From Annona cherimola (lineage: Eukaryota > Streptophyta > Magnoliopsida > Magnoliales > Annonaceae), in the NCBI GenBank assembly GCA_030490835.1, contig CM059972.1:58509563-58573562 (forward strand): a stretch of 64,000 nucleotides of DNA, read 5' to 3'. A model generated the notes under the pieces. The model did not search any database, was not told where the DNA came from, and was given only the letters and a program-made list of their open reading frames with translations. Both the position numbers and the translations under genes were made by a program. Within the stretch, counting starts at the first letter, position 1; each line of letters begins with the position of its first letter. Of the stretch, positions 46,160 to 57,839 are shown piece by piece.

Positions 46160-46506
46160 GTCCTGATTATACGACTAGTCGTGTATACAGGCCCTTATGC
46201 AATATTTATTTTTAAAAATTTTTAATTTTTTAAGTTGTTCATAAACATGTTTTCAAAAACATATTTAACCTATGTATCAAAATTTACCATTTTACAACAA
46301 TTTTACATATATTTTTTAAAAATATCAATTTCAAGATATTTTGGTAAATTTCACTCCTTAAAAATTTTCTTTTTAAAAATAAACGCTATAAAATAGTAAA
46401 ACTTAATATGTGGATTAAATATACTTAGGAAATATATTTATGAAGAAAAATCAAAAAATAGAAATAAAAGTAAATAAATATTGAATGGAGAGCATATAAT
46501 CAGGCC
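46160..46506. repeat. fold-back element
   Basis: TCCTGATTATA at 46161 and its complement TATAATCAGG at 46496 bound it. Inside, CAATATTTATTTTTAA (46200) pairs with the complement of TAAATAAATATTG (46471-46483). Imperfect stem of more than 100 bases per arm. Confidence 0.55.
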
Positions 46507-46551
46507 TCGTTGAAATATGACATTGACTTCAGCCTTACAATACCCGAGGAT

Positions 46552-46885
46552 TGATTCAATGCATCAATACTTTTTTTTTTATATTGTTTTGAAATTTTTT
46601 ATAAGATTGTTAACTTAGGTATATTTAACTTGTACATTAAGTTTTATAATTTTTGAAGATATACAAATATATATTTTAAATTTTTTAAAAAACAAGGATA
46701 TTTTAGTCACTCAAAAATGACTAAAGAAACCTTGTTTTAAAAAATAAAAAATATATATACATATTTCCAAAAATGATAAATTTTGGCTTATAGATTAAAT
46801 ACAACTATATTAACAATCTTATAAAAAATTTTCAAAAAAAATATATATAAAAAATGTGGTTTTGGACCCCTGATGCATTGAATCA
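46552..46885. repeat. fold-back element with perfect 15-bp ends
   Basis: TGATTCAATGCATCA (46552-46566) and its exact complement (46871-46885). The arms continue inward as AT-rich complementary sequence (TTTTATAAGATTGTTAA opposite TTAACAATCTTATAAAA). Non-coding. Confidence 0.7.
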
Positions 46886-46984
46886 GTTCTCTATAATACT
46901 CTGCAAGATCAATTTTTTTTTTTTTCTGAAAGGTGCAAGATCATTAGTTGTCCATTCGGTTGGTGATAAATTTTCATGCTTTAT

Positions 46985-47225
46985 TTAAGGTATATAATTT
47001 TAGAGCTAAGCTTATAGGCAAGCCATCCATGTAGCCTTCACAATTTAATATGTTGATGACAGTCCATTTATTATATTTAATATTATTTATTTTTTAAAAT
47101 TAAATATGTGCATGAGTCATACTTGCTTAAAAATAGATATATTCATATCTAAATTAGGAAAAATATTTAGAGTTATTCTTATATGTATCAGAATATAATA
47201 ATGTTTTATAAAATTATTTTTATTA
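46985..47225 (+). repeat. MITE-like repeat, partial copy
   Basis: CCATTTATTATATTTAATATT, GTGCATGAGTCATACTTGC and ATATAATAATGTTTTATAAA match the 42040 family in order; 3' half missing. Confidence 0.5.
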
Positions 47226-47229
47226 TTCT

Positions 47230-47970
47230 TTCCTAATGTGTCCACTATTTTTTGACAATTTGCAAATATACCAATATAATTTGACTATAATTGCAAATAT
47301 ACTCATGTAGTTTTAAGAATAGAAAATAACACCTACATAGTTTGACCATAATTGCAAATATACCTATGCCAATGGAGCCATTATGTATCGTCCAAGTATA
47401 AGTATATTTGAAAATTATTTGGATATGTTTGTAATTTTAGAAACTAAGGCATATATCTAATTTTTGCAAATATTCCACATATTTTGCATATATTTGTAAA
47501 TATATATATATTGTGATGATGCAATACAAGTTACATGACAACGTGTGTATATTTACAATTATGGTTAAATTATATGTGTATTTATGCAATTTCTAAAATT
47601 ATATAAGTATACTTACAATTATTGTAAAACTATATAGGTATATTTATAAATTACGCAAAAAATAGTGGGAATATCAGGAGAGACAAACACAAGCTTATGT
47701 TAAGCTCCCTAATAAGATCACCCTCCTTTACATAATTGCATAACATTTGAATAATGACTTATTCTAGTTTTCTTTGGGATCCAAGCCAAAAATTATGGTT
47801 CCAATATGGAATTAATTAAGCATCAAGATAATCCAACCAGGGCACACATCAAAAAAAAAAAAAATCTTACCAGGGCTATAAAAAAAAAAACAGAGGGCCA
47901 GATTTTTTACACGTGTAGTATAGATGAGATCTTTTGAAGGCGACACTTTCACACGTGTTATCAAATTCAA
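47230..47970 (+). repeat. diverged direct repeat, right copy
   Basis: Repeats the ordered blocks of 39780-40490 (CACCCTCCTTTA, GCATAACATTTGAATAATGA, GCATCAAGATAATCCAACCA, GACACTTTCACACGTGTTAT) and is cut by the assembly gap at exactly TCAAATTCAA. Confidence 0.7.
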
Positions 47971-48070
47971 NNNNNNNNNNNNNNNNNNNNNNNNNNNNNN
48001 NNNNNNNNNNNNNNNNNNNNNNNNNNNNNNNNNNNNNNNNNNNNNNNNNNNNNNNNNNNNNNNNNNNNNN
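47971..48070. other. assembly gap of 100 N
   Basis: Exactly 100 unknown bases, the conventional scaffold gap. The sequence left of it has no counterpart near 13217, where the right side begins to match. Confidence 0.99.
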
Positions 48071-49936
48071 TTCTCCTTAGTGATAAGATGCGCTAAGCTG
48101 ACATTTCGGCTCAATGCATCAACTACCACATTTGCCTTACCTGGATGGTATAAAATTTCCAAATCATAATCTTTCAATAACTCGAGCCATCTCCTCTTCT
48201 CATGTTCAACTCCTTCTGAGTGAAAATATACTTGAGGCTCTCATGATCAGTATAAATCTCACATCTTGCACCATACAGGTAATGTCTCCATATTTTCAAG
48301 GCAAATACCACCGCGGCTAACTCTAAATCATGCGTGGGGTAGCTTACCTCATTGGGCTTTAATTGTTGTGACACATAAGCTATCACCTTACCCCTTTGCA
48401 TCAAAACACAACCCAATCCTTTCCTCGACGCATCACTATAAACTACAAACCCTTCATTTCCTTCGGGTAGGGTTAGAATGGGTGCTTTCACTAACCGTTG
48501 TTTCAACTCCTGAAAGCTGCGCTCGCATTCCTCAGACCATACATACCTGACTCCCTTACGAGTCAACTTGGTTAACGAGGTTGACAATTGTGAAAACTCT
48601 TCGACAAACCTCCTGTAATAGCCGGCCAACCCTAGGAAGCTTCGAATTTCTGTAATGGTCGTCGGCCTTGGCCATTTTAAAACTGCCTCAATCTTTTGAG
48701 GATCAATTTGAATACCCTTTTCAGATATTATATGTCCGAGAAATCCTATTTGTTTAAGCCAAAACTCACATTTCTTTAGTTTGACACACAATTTCTCTTT
48801 CCTTAGCCTTTCTAAGATCCTTCGCAGATGGTCTTCATGTTCTTTCTCCGTTTTAGAGTAGATCAGGACATCATCGATAAAAACAACCACAAATTGATCC
48901 AGATAGTCCCGAAAAACCTATTCATCATGTCCGTGAATACAGTAGGGGCATTAGTAAGTCTGAAAGGCATTACCAGAAACTCATAGTGTCCATACCTGGT
49001 TCGAAATGCCGTTTTATGAGTATCAGCCGGACTTATTCTTAACTGATGGTACCCTGACTGTAGATCAATCTTGGAGAAATTCGTTGCTCTTTGCAACTGA
49101 TCAAACAGATCATCGATCCTGGGCAATGGATATTTATTCTTTACTGTGACCTTATTCAGCTCTCGGTAGTCAATACATAACCTTAAGCTTCCGTCCTTTT
49201 TCCTTACAAACAGTACCGGAGCTCCCCAAGGGGATACACTTGGTCTAATAAAACCTTTATCCAACAACTTCTGTATTTGCGCCCTTAGTTCATTCATCTT
49301 AGCTGGCGCCATTCTATATGGAGTTTTAGAAATCAGAGTTGTATCCGGCATTACATCAATCGTCATATCCATTTTCCTTTGTGGAGGCAATGTGGTTAAT
49401 TCCTTTGGAAATACATCTGGAAATTCTCTAACCACAGATATTTGATTAATTTCTTCCTCCATGCTTTTGTCCACATTCACAGACACCAAGTAAGCTTGAC
49501 ACTTTTGTCGAATCATTTTGACAACTTTCATAGATGATATCAGTATACTTGAACTGTCAGGTTGCCTTAGTTCTCCAATGGAAATCTCCTTTCCTGGAGT
49601 TGCTTCAAACTGCACTTTCTTATTCTTACAGTCTATGGTCGCACCCCATTGGCTTAACCAATCCATACCCAATATTACATCAAACTCAGTCATAGGCAAT
49701 AGGATCAAATCAGCTTCTAGAATTAATGATCCTATCCTAATTGGGCAGGCTTTGGATACTTGGCTAGTACTTGCTAACCTATAGACTGGAGATTCTACAT
49801 GTATAACCTGATTGGTCTCTTCTATCGGCAGTGCATGGGTGGTCACGTATTGGCATGCTATGAATGAATAGGTGGCACCAGAATCAAACAAAGCTATTGT
49901 CATATTTCCTAAAATGTAAACTGTACCTGTGACCAC
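48071..49936 (-). pseudogene. protease, RT and partial RNase H, chromovirus C copy 2
   Basis: Same layout as 13217-15083. The protease motif reads FDSGAT and the RNase H motif TDHESL, so both catalytic sites that are altered in copy 1 are kept here. The RT motif reads MPFRLTNAP (Gly to Arg) and the frameshift before FIDD is shared. An extra one-base loss near 48196 (after NMR) breaks RNase H in this copy only. Confidence 0.92.
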
Positions 49937-50056
49937 CTTTTCTTCTTATTCTTGGGATTCTGTCCGAGTCAGGGCATGCACATGCACCGGGTTCGTAGAA
50001 GTTCCCTGCTTGCTTGTCACTCTAGGTATCCTAAGTTGAGCAGGTCTTCCACGTCC

Positions 50057-51313
50057 TTAAGATGACTGCACCTTAGTTGGGCAGTTCGTAGCTATGTGAC
50101 CCACTTGATCCCATATATAACACTTAACCACTTTCGCTTCTCCCGACCTGCACTCCTTGGCAATATGACCCGTCTGTCCACATATATAACACCGATTTGA
50201 GCCCTTTAGACACTCGCCTGTATGTCGCCTTTGACATTTCTTACACAGTGGCAAGCTTTTCTTCTTTTGAATTCCCTTTCCCTTTCTTACATTGCCTCTT
50301 CTAGCTTTCTCTTTTCCAGTTTCTGGTTCCTTAGAACCCGTATTGAATGATTTTGAACCCAATCTCAATTCTTGGGTTCTCAAGGCCTCAATTTCCAAAG
50401 CCCTTGCTCTCTCAAGGCTTGAAGCGTAGTCCTTTATCAGCAGGGGTGCCAAACTTTCTCGCAAATATGGCCTCAACCCTTGTTGAAATCTTTGTGCCTT
50501 ATTTTGTGGCACATTAACGATCCAAGGGACATATCTAACCAGAGCATTAAACCTTGTAGCATACTCAGTGACCGTCATCCTCCCTTGATATAATTTTTCA
50601 AATTCTATTACCTTTTGACTCTGTAAACCCGCCAGGAGGTATTCTTTATTAAATTCTTCCACAAATGTTTGCCAAGACACTTCTTCGGGTCGTGGCATTG
50701 TGATTAACATGGTCTCCTACCATTCATGTGCGTCCTTTGCTAACAAATGGGTGGCACACAGTACTTTCTGACGGTCGTTGCACGGAGATATCCTGAATAA
50801 TTTCTTAATCTCTGTCAACCATTGCTCTACTTTGACCGGGTCAGGTTCTCCAGAAAATTTCGAGGGTCGTTGTGCTAAAAAGGCATCTATGGCTCTTCTA
50901 TCAGCTTCCATTAGCTGATTTTCATCTCTTTGCAGTGTCGGTGTGGCAACAGGGTCCGCCATAGGAGCAGGTCCTCTTTCCACATTACCCAACTGAGCTT
51001 GTTGGGTTCTTTCCCATAATCCTTGTATTATGTTGGCAGTCTGCGCTGCCCAATCCCTAGTGGCCAGCTGTATTGCTTTTTCTACCGCTGCAGCCGCACT
51101 TTCTTCCATGAGTCTATTTTGCCTCGACTCAGTTTCATCTGCTATATTCCGTTCAGAGCTTTCATCACTTCGCCTTTGTTGGTTCCTTTGATTATGTGTC
51201 ACTGGCCTTCCCCTTTTAGGTTGGCTAGATTCGCCAACTTCGTGTTGGCTTGGAACCTCTATCTCTACCTCTTTTCCTTTATTTTTCCTTACTCCTGCTC
51301 TTATTTCCACCAT
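50057..51313 (-). pseudogene. gag of chromovirus C, copy 2
   Basis: Counterpart of 15204-16472, starting MVEIRAGVRKNKG, with the same internal TAG (50714-50716). It is 12 bases shorter in the Lys/Gly repeat before the zinc knuckles (copy 1 has two more Lys-Gly pairs). Knuckles as in copy 1, third still CYIW. Confidence 0.9.
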
Positions 51314-51769
51314 TGTTTTAATCTGAGTATATAACAGACACTTTTCATTTTTGATTAGCATTAAATCATTATATACGCATTTCATTGATAATCATCATGG
51401 AATCATTGCATACGCATTTCAGTTTCATCCAATATTAAATCATTACATATGCATCTCATCATCACATGGTCACAATCATAATATATCACACCATTCAGCT
51501 CATGTTCATTCATCCATACATCTCTAAAACATCAAGAGTTTAGTATATCAACATATTCATTCACATACACCATATTCACAGTTAATACATACAAAAGCAA
51601 GTCACACTTATGTACATATTCAGCATGACATACCCATTTCACACTTACATACATGTCAGTTAGCCAGAGCAACCATAGTGTCAACCAACCATAATTATAC
51701 ATGCACCACATGATCATCAACTACACTTATATATACACAACTATTTAAAGAAAAGTAGAGCAAATAAGT

Positions 51770-52597
51770 TCATCGTCCTCCTGGACCTCTCCCTCGACGT
51801 CTACGTCTACGTGAAACTTGTGAGGGTGCTTCTGTGATAGTGCTAGTGTCAGACCATGCCTGAATCTCCTTATCATCACTATCATCATCATTCTCATCCT
51901 CATCATCCTCTACAAACTCCACTATTTCTTCCTCGACTTCCTCCTCTACTTCATCCTCTTCTTCTTCCTCAAATGGTTCGAGGAATTCCATCGGGTCATC
52001 ATCATCATTGACCTCAGCCAAACGAACAATTTCCCCTGTATTCTCCATTATATAGAGCATCACATCATCAGGTTTAGGGCCAGCAGGTACTTCAATGACT
52101 CCCTCGGCACGACGCCTTTTTATATAGAGGGTCATGTCCACTTCCCGTTGATGGAATCTCTCCCAAGATGCTCCATAACGAAACTGGACACACCCATCAA
52201 CAAATCTGTACCATGGACCAGCATCGGGAGGTATAGGTGCCTGTGTCTTATCCTAAAAGTTCTGTAGGTCTTGTGGATCTACTCTGTCGGTTTGAACAGG
52301 GGAATCCCGGGGAATGCCAAGGTAGGTGCCTGGTAACACTCGTGCCCTAGGTTTATAACGGGAGGGCTCTCCTAGATCTTGTGCATGTTGACTTGAGGAG
52401 TCATAATAGCTTTCCTTAGTGTGGTCATGTGTGCGTATCGATGAGAATCCCGGGGGGACTGATGGAAACGGTGTATTGTCGGGTTGTGATTTCCACCATT
52501 GATTCATATTTTCTTCTCTTCTCTGTCTCCTATTCTCTTCCTCTCTTTCCCTTCGTAACTCCTCCGTACTCATCATTCTCTTTCCTCTATCCGCCAT
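51770..52597 (-). pseudogene. extra ORF upstream of gag, copy 2
   Basis: Counterpart of 16929-17756: same 275-codon length, same TAG (52253-52255), same Glu/Asp run and RGRGPGGR tail. A few residues differ (for example MMSTEEL against MMSAEEL). The intergenic stretch 51314-51769 matches 16473-16928 and holds no gene. Confidence 0.65.
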
Positions 52598-52882
52598 CTA
52601 TGTAGACATAGCAATCAAATTGCATTGCAATAATAATTCACTATCATATGACATGCATTTCTTCATGTTAAAAGCATACCAAATCATCACCTGAACAAGT
52701 CTATTTCATTATCTAGCATGCATTTCATCATGCTATAATCATGCATGAGCATCATTTAATCACATCTAATTCATCACATCATTATGAGTAATCATATATA
52801 TTCATGTGTAATCATGCATATCTCTTCATATTCTATCAATTTCCTATACTTAGAAATTTTTCACGCCTATTTACCAATCCAT

Positions 52883-52891
52883 GCTCTGATA
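52883..52891 (-). other. primer-binding site core, copy 2
   Basis: Minus-strand TATCAGAGC, eight bases inside the LTR at 52900, as in copy 1. Confidence 0.65.
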
Positions 52892-52899
52892 TTAAGCTC

Positions 52900-55800
52900 T
52901 GTGGCGCCCCAAACCCAAGCGTCACATCCTGAGCCTTACATCGGGATCGTATTGATTGGTAAACGTGATCAGGATTGTTGCCCTGTCACACGGCGGGTTT
53001 TATTCGATATTTATCTCATTAATTATCATCATATAGATATCCATATAACAATTCAAGTTCTCATTATCTCAATCTTAGACATATCTCAGTCATTTCGATC
53101 CATTTATCATATACAAACATGCGATTCAAGCGACATTTCATCTTTTGCCTAAATCAGATGTCACTGCATGTATATATCACAGTCATCCATATAAGACATT
53201 CGAATAGTTTACATCAATTCATCATAAAGCACTGCATATAATTTTTACAACCATTTTACATAAACTTCATAACAAGAGTTTCATAAGTTTTTCCATGGAT
53301 TCCTTATGCCGACGCTAGCTCCTTTGCCATGTCTTGTTCTTCACCTGTCTTTGGGTTTGGAAAATAAAATCATGAGTTGAAACTCAATAAGCAAGCTATT
53401 TGCATTTTATAGGAAAATCATTTCAGGCAATATTTTGCATTTAAAATCAACTTGGAAATCAACTTATACCTTGTCTAAAGGTATACCTTAAAAGCATGAA
53501 AACCTGTACCCATCACGGGTCCCATATGCATAATGCCATATGAGAATATGAATACATATACCATTTCTCCCTTAGGATGGAAGCTAGCCAGGCGACCATC
53601 CGTCACGTTAACTCCCATTTCAGAGAGGGCGCCGCCGGCCTTAGGCCTGTCTCAAGCAACTTGGTCACACCAAGGGGGGACAATCAGTCCGCTTACACCC
53701 TTCAAGTGGACCTAGTATCCTGTACACATGAACTTTCGCATAAATTCATCTTTAACATGCTAGCATGATTTTTCAATCAAAAATATGGAATCACATCATT
53801 TTTCCATAGCATTTATCAAAGAAAGATTTCATAACATTGCATTTGAAGTAAAATATCATTTCAACATCATTTTGCTAAGGGATAACCATCCTTAAACACA
53901 TTCGAAACAATTTCCATAGTTTCATCAAATAAATTACAACAAGAACTGCATTTATGAAAACAATTTAGAAAAGCAAAAATCCGTTAGAAAATTTGCTTGC
54001 TTACCTGAATTCCTTAGCTTTCCGTCACCATTTTTCTTTGCCTTTGCCTACATGAGAATAATATGATTTTTCATATATTTCTTTTTCTCATATTTCATTT
54101 AGTTTTCCAACCCATTCCATATATATACAACATTTATTTGACTTCATAAGTCATCATACACATACATAGCTCATTTTGCACATATCAGCAAATTCTATAC
54201 ACATGTCTTCGGCTACCATATAACATAACATGTATAACCTCATATCTAGGGTATTCATTTCATTTACACAATAATCATTCAATAACCATCATACATAGGT
54301 TCATTGAGCTCACTTTTCCATTTATCCATTTTTTTCCACAACACACACAATGGTGCTTGCTTTAGCACATGTTATTGCCTTAGGCTTCCTTAAATAAATT
54401 CGAATTTTGAAATAAATTATCCCACATTAAAAACAGATATATAATCATGGAATTCATCTCATTTTCATGCATTTTTGCATAAAATCATTTTTATAAAACA
54501 TTCATCACCCATTTTCATCACGCATTTGCCTTTATCCCTTCACATAAGCCCATTTAGCACATATACTTAATGCATTTCATAAAATTTGCTAACTCAGAAA
54601 TTTAATCCATTTTCAGGGGTTTAATTACCCTTAAGTACCACTTCATTCAAGGTATTTTCATTGGATTTAAATCCATTCAACCTAAATTTCCAAAACAGCA
54701 AGTTTGGAACCCGTTTTACGTGTCTTTTGACACATAACCCTATGCAGTCATATAATTCCGAAATTTCAGCAAATAAATCCATTTTTTCTAATACATATTT
54801 AGGTATTAAACACGTATATAACATCCATGCATTATCATTTTTCAAAACAACAAGTTACCCACACGTTTTGAGTCCCGTTTCACGTCGGTTTGACGTTCTC
54901 TCATGAAAATCATAAAAATCAGTTTTAGGGTTTCTTTTTCCTAAATCTTTTGGGGATCCATAATAGCTTAAACCTAGGGTATTTTAACCTACATAACATG
55001 CATAAAACATGCAAACCCATTTTCATAACATTTTTAGCATATAAACATAGAAATTTGGTCAAAATCAACACTTTGCATACCATAACTTCAAAAATTCATC
55101 ACTTAAGCATAAACTATCATATATTTTTCATGAATACATGATTCATAGTTTAATCACATGATCAAACCAAAACAGAAACTTATCTTGGAGATTTAGGGTT
55201 TAGCAAATTGGATTTTCCACTTAATACACATGCATAACTTCACTTTCATCAATCTTAACTTGAAAATTCATACATAAAACTTAATATCCATTCCATATTC
55301 ATGAAAATGCATGCTAAAATACCATTTTACAGATCCTTTAAGAATCCTTTTCATTTCCAAGTTTTGAGTTTAAAACTCAAGTTAAACAACTTAAACCCAA
55401 TCACATACTTACTTGGTTTTGAGCCAACTCAATCCCTAATTCTTTGAGATGCTTCTCTTCTCAATTTCTCCTTCTTTTCTCCTTGATTTCCTTTCTCTTT
55501 TTCTGGAAAATATGGACGTGAGCAGCTGGTTGCTTGGGTGAAAAACCAGCTCTTGGAAATTTTCAAAATCCCCTTCTCAATTCAACGTGCATGGGGTTTT
55601 ATAGTTGCTAGAATTTTTCCAGCTGTGGGGCCCACTTGGTGGTGCATTTCCACACTCCTTAAATGCTTCCTTATCTACCATATGTGGTGGCACATTTACG
55701 GCCAAGTAAAATCTGGTTTTACCATTTTACAAAATCAAAAACTGCTCCAAAAATCCAAACCGTCCACATGTTCCATCTTGCACGTCCATTGCTGCCCATT

Positions 55801-56924
55801 TTGCATGCATTTTTCCATTTTTTATTTAAAAATGTGCGTAATTTATACCTCTAATTACCCTTTAATTTATATATTAATTTGGTGTTAAAAAAATTATAAA
55901 AATGGCAACAATAAATCACATTTCTGCAGGTCACTTTGCCCATAAGCTGTCCACGGTTTTCGGCTGCATACATCTGCCTTTAAATATTTTTTTATTGCTT
56001 AAATTATTCATTATTGCATGCACTTATCTTGTACTTGCATCTCAGAAACTTATACTCATATTTTAAAAATTAAAAAAAATCAAAATATGCACCAAACAGC
56101 CCCTTTGGACGTCCCTTATTGCCACCTTAGCTATGCTCTTGTAGCTTCATCATGTCAAGCATTAAATGGCTGGATAATTCATGCATTTATGCATTTCAAA
56201 TAATTGCACAAAATCCCCAAGGAATGGCCTGCAATTGCCACCCTCAAATTCCATTCCCATCATGCATTTATGTTTGGTACTCTAGCATTAAATGAGATGT
56301 ACTCATGTGGCACATTAGTCAACCATGCTCACCTTTTTCAATGCAGGTATTTTTCCAAAATTTCATGCTTAATCCAAGACATTCAAAATAAACATCTCAC
56401 AATTTCATTCAACCGTTTCAAATTTCATCTCAATCCGAGTTTCCTAGCTCCCGTTATAGTCGTTTAAAGTTAACTGTTGAAATTGAAAAATGATCAATAA
56501 ATCATAATTCTCATTTCATCAAGAATTTTCATAACCTATTTATTCCATAATTCCAAGCCCAACATTAATGATTTTCATTTCAAATTTCACTTGAATCCGC
56601 CTTACAGGCGTTGAGTTATGAATTTTTCAATATTTTTCCATTAAACTCGTCAATTTCCAAACCAATGCTCCTAATCCATTTTATATAATGGAAAATGATT
56701 TTCCTTAATATATTTGCACATTTAAATCACAAATGATTTATTCTAAACTCATTGTCTCATTTTAGCTCAAAATGATTAATCACATCATAATTGCTAATTC
56801 ATAACCCTAATTGCAATAATTAGCAAAAATCATATAATACCTTCATAATTCAATAATTCACAAATGAACATCATATCCATGATTGATGCATACACATGGG
56901 TCCTACATGAGTTAGGGTTTCACA
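52900..56924 (-). repeat. 5' LTR of chromovirus C, copy 2
   Basis: 4025 bp, TGTGGCG to TTTCACA. TATAAAA on the minus strand at 55597-55603 and GTGGGGCCCAC at 55625-55635. Identical to 18059 onward over the first 280 bases. Confidence 0.94.
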
Positions 56925-56929
56925 AGAAG

Positions 56930-57299
56930 TCTCCAAACAGAGAGAGAGAGACCGAAAAGAAGGAGAGAGAAAATGGAAGAGAGAGAGGCAGAGAGACTGT
57001 GAGAGAGAGAGAGAGAGTTTGAGCGGGAGAGACGGAGGCCAGAGAAAAAACAAGAACCGAGAGAGCTCGAGGGAAAAAGGAGAGGAGGGGAGCTCGTTGG
57101 CGCGGGAGAAGAAGAATGAGGAAGAAGAGAAGGAAAAAAGAAAGAAGAAGAAAAAAGGACCGCGCGGGAAGCTGGACGGTCGCGCCTGAAGTCGACTTGC
57201 CCTAGCCAAAGTTGACTTCGCCCCTGATGCGGAGTCGACTTCGCCTACCTAGAGTCCACATGGGACTTTCGAAGTCGACTTGGCCTATCGACTTAGACT
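56930..57299 (-). repeat. GA-rich leader and GTCGAC cluster of element B, copy 2
   Basis: Matches 22092-22460. One GTCGAC of the cluster is mutated to GTTGAC near 57210 in this copy. Confidence 0.75.
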
Positions 57300-57331
57300 T
57301 TTCTAAGTTCATTTTTCCTATCTTATTATTC

Positions 57332-57834
57332 CTAATTTAATTCAATCATCCTCAAATCATTTCTAATTTTATAAAATGATTCTTTTGCTAAAGGTTTGGT
57401 GAATATATCTGCAATCTGGTCCTCAGTTTTCACATATTCCAAACAAATATCACGATTTCAACATGTTCACGGATAAAATGATATCTTACATCTATATGTT
57501 TGGTTCTAGAATGCAATACAGGATTTTTAGTCAAACAAATTGCACTTGTATTATCACATCTAATTGGAATATCATTATAATCAACACCATAATCTTTAAG
57601 TTGTTGTTTCATCCAAAGTAGTTCGGCAAAAGAGCTCCCGGCGGCTATATATTTGGCTTTTGCCGTAGATAGAGCAACACTAGTTTGTTTCCTTGAATAC
57701 CATGAAAACAACATGTTTCCAAGGAATTGACATGTTCCACTAGTACTTTTTCTATCTACTTTGTATCTGGCAAAATCCGCATCCGAGTAGCCGATTAAAT
57801 AAAAAATTGACCCCTTTGGATACCATAGTCCAAG
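57332..57834 (-). pseudogene. RNase H end of pol, Sirevirus B copy 2
   Basis: Counterpart of 22493-22995 with the same frameshift after REHVE. Differs at a few residues (SSFAELL against SCCAELL, HSRTK against HFRTK, RYHF against RHHF). Confidence 0.87.
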
Positions 57835-57839
57835 ATTAG

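Larger units (their letters stand above)
48071..56924 (-). mobile_element. chromovirus C, second copy (truncated by gap)
   Basis: Corresponds to 13217-22086 of copy 1 at about 99% identity by sampling, including the same stops and RT frameshift, the same extra ORF and the same right junction (AGAAG, 56925-56929). It starts inside RNase H; integrase, chromodomain and 3' LTR are missing behind the gap. LTR at 52900-56924. Confidence 0.95.

Noticed and set aside
39720..47970. Host gene in the 8-kb AT-rich block
   Set aside because: No long reading frame, codon bias or exon-like similarity; the recognisable parts are repeats.
47812..48177. Reading frame across the N gap
   Set aside because: It joins unrelated sequences through unknown bases; only the part right of the gap is real RNase H.
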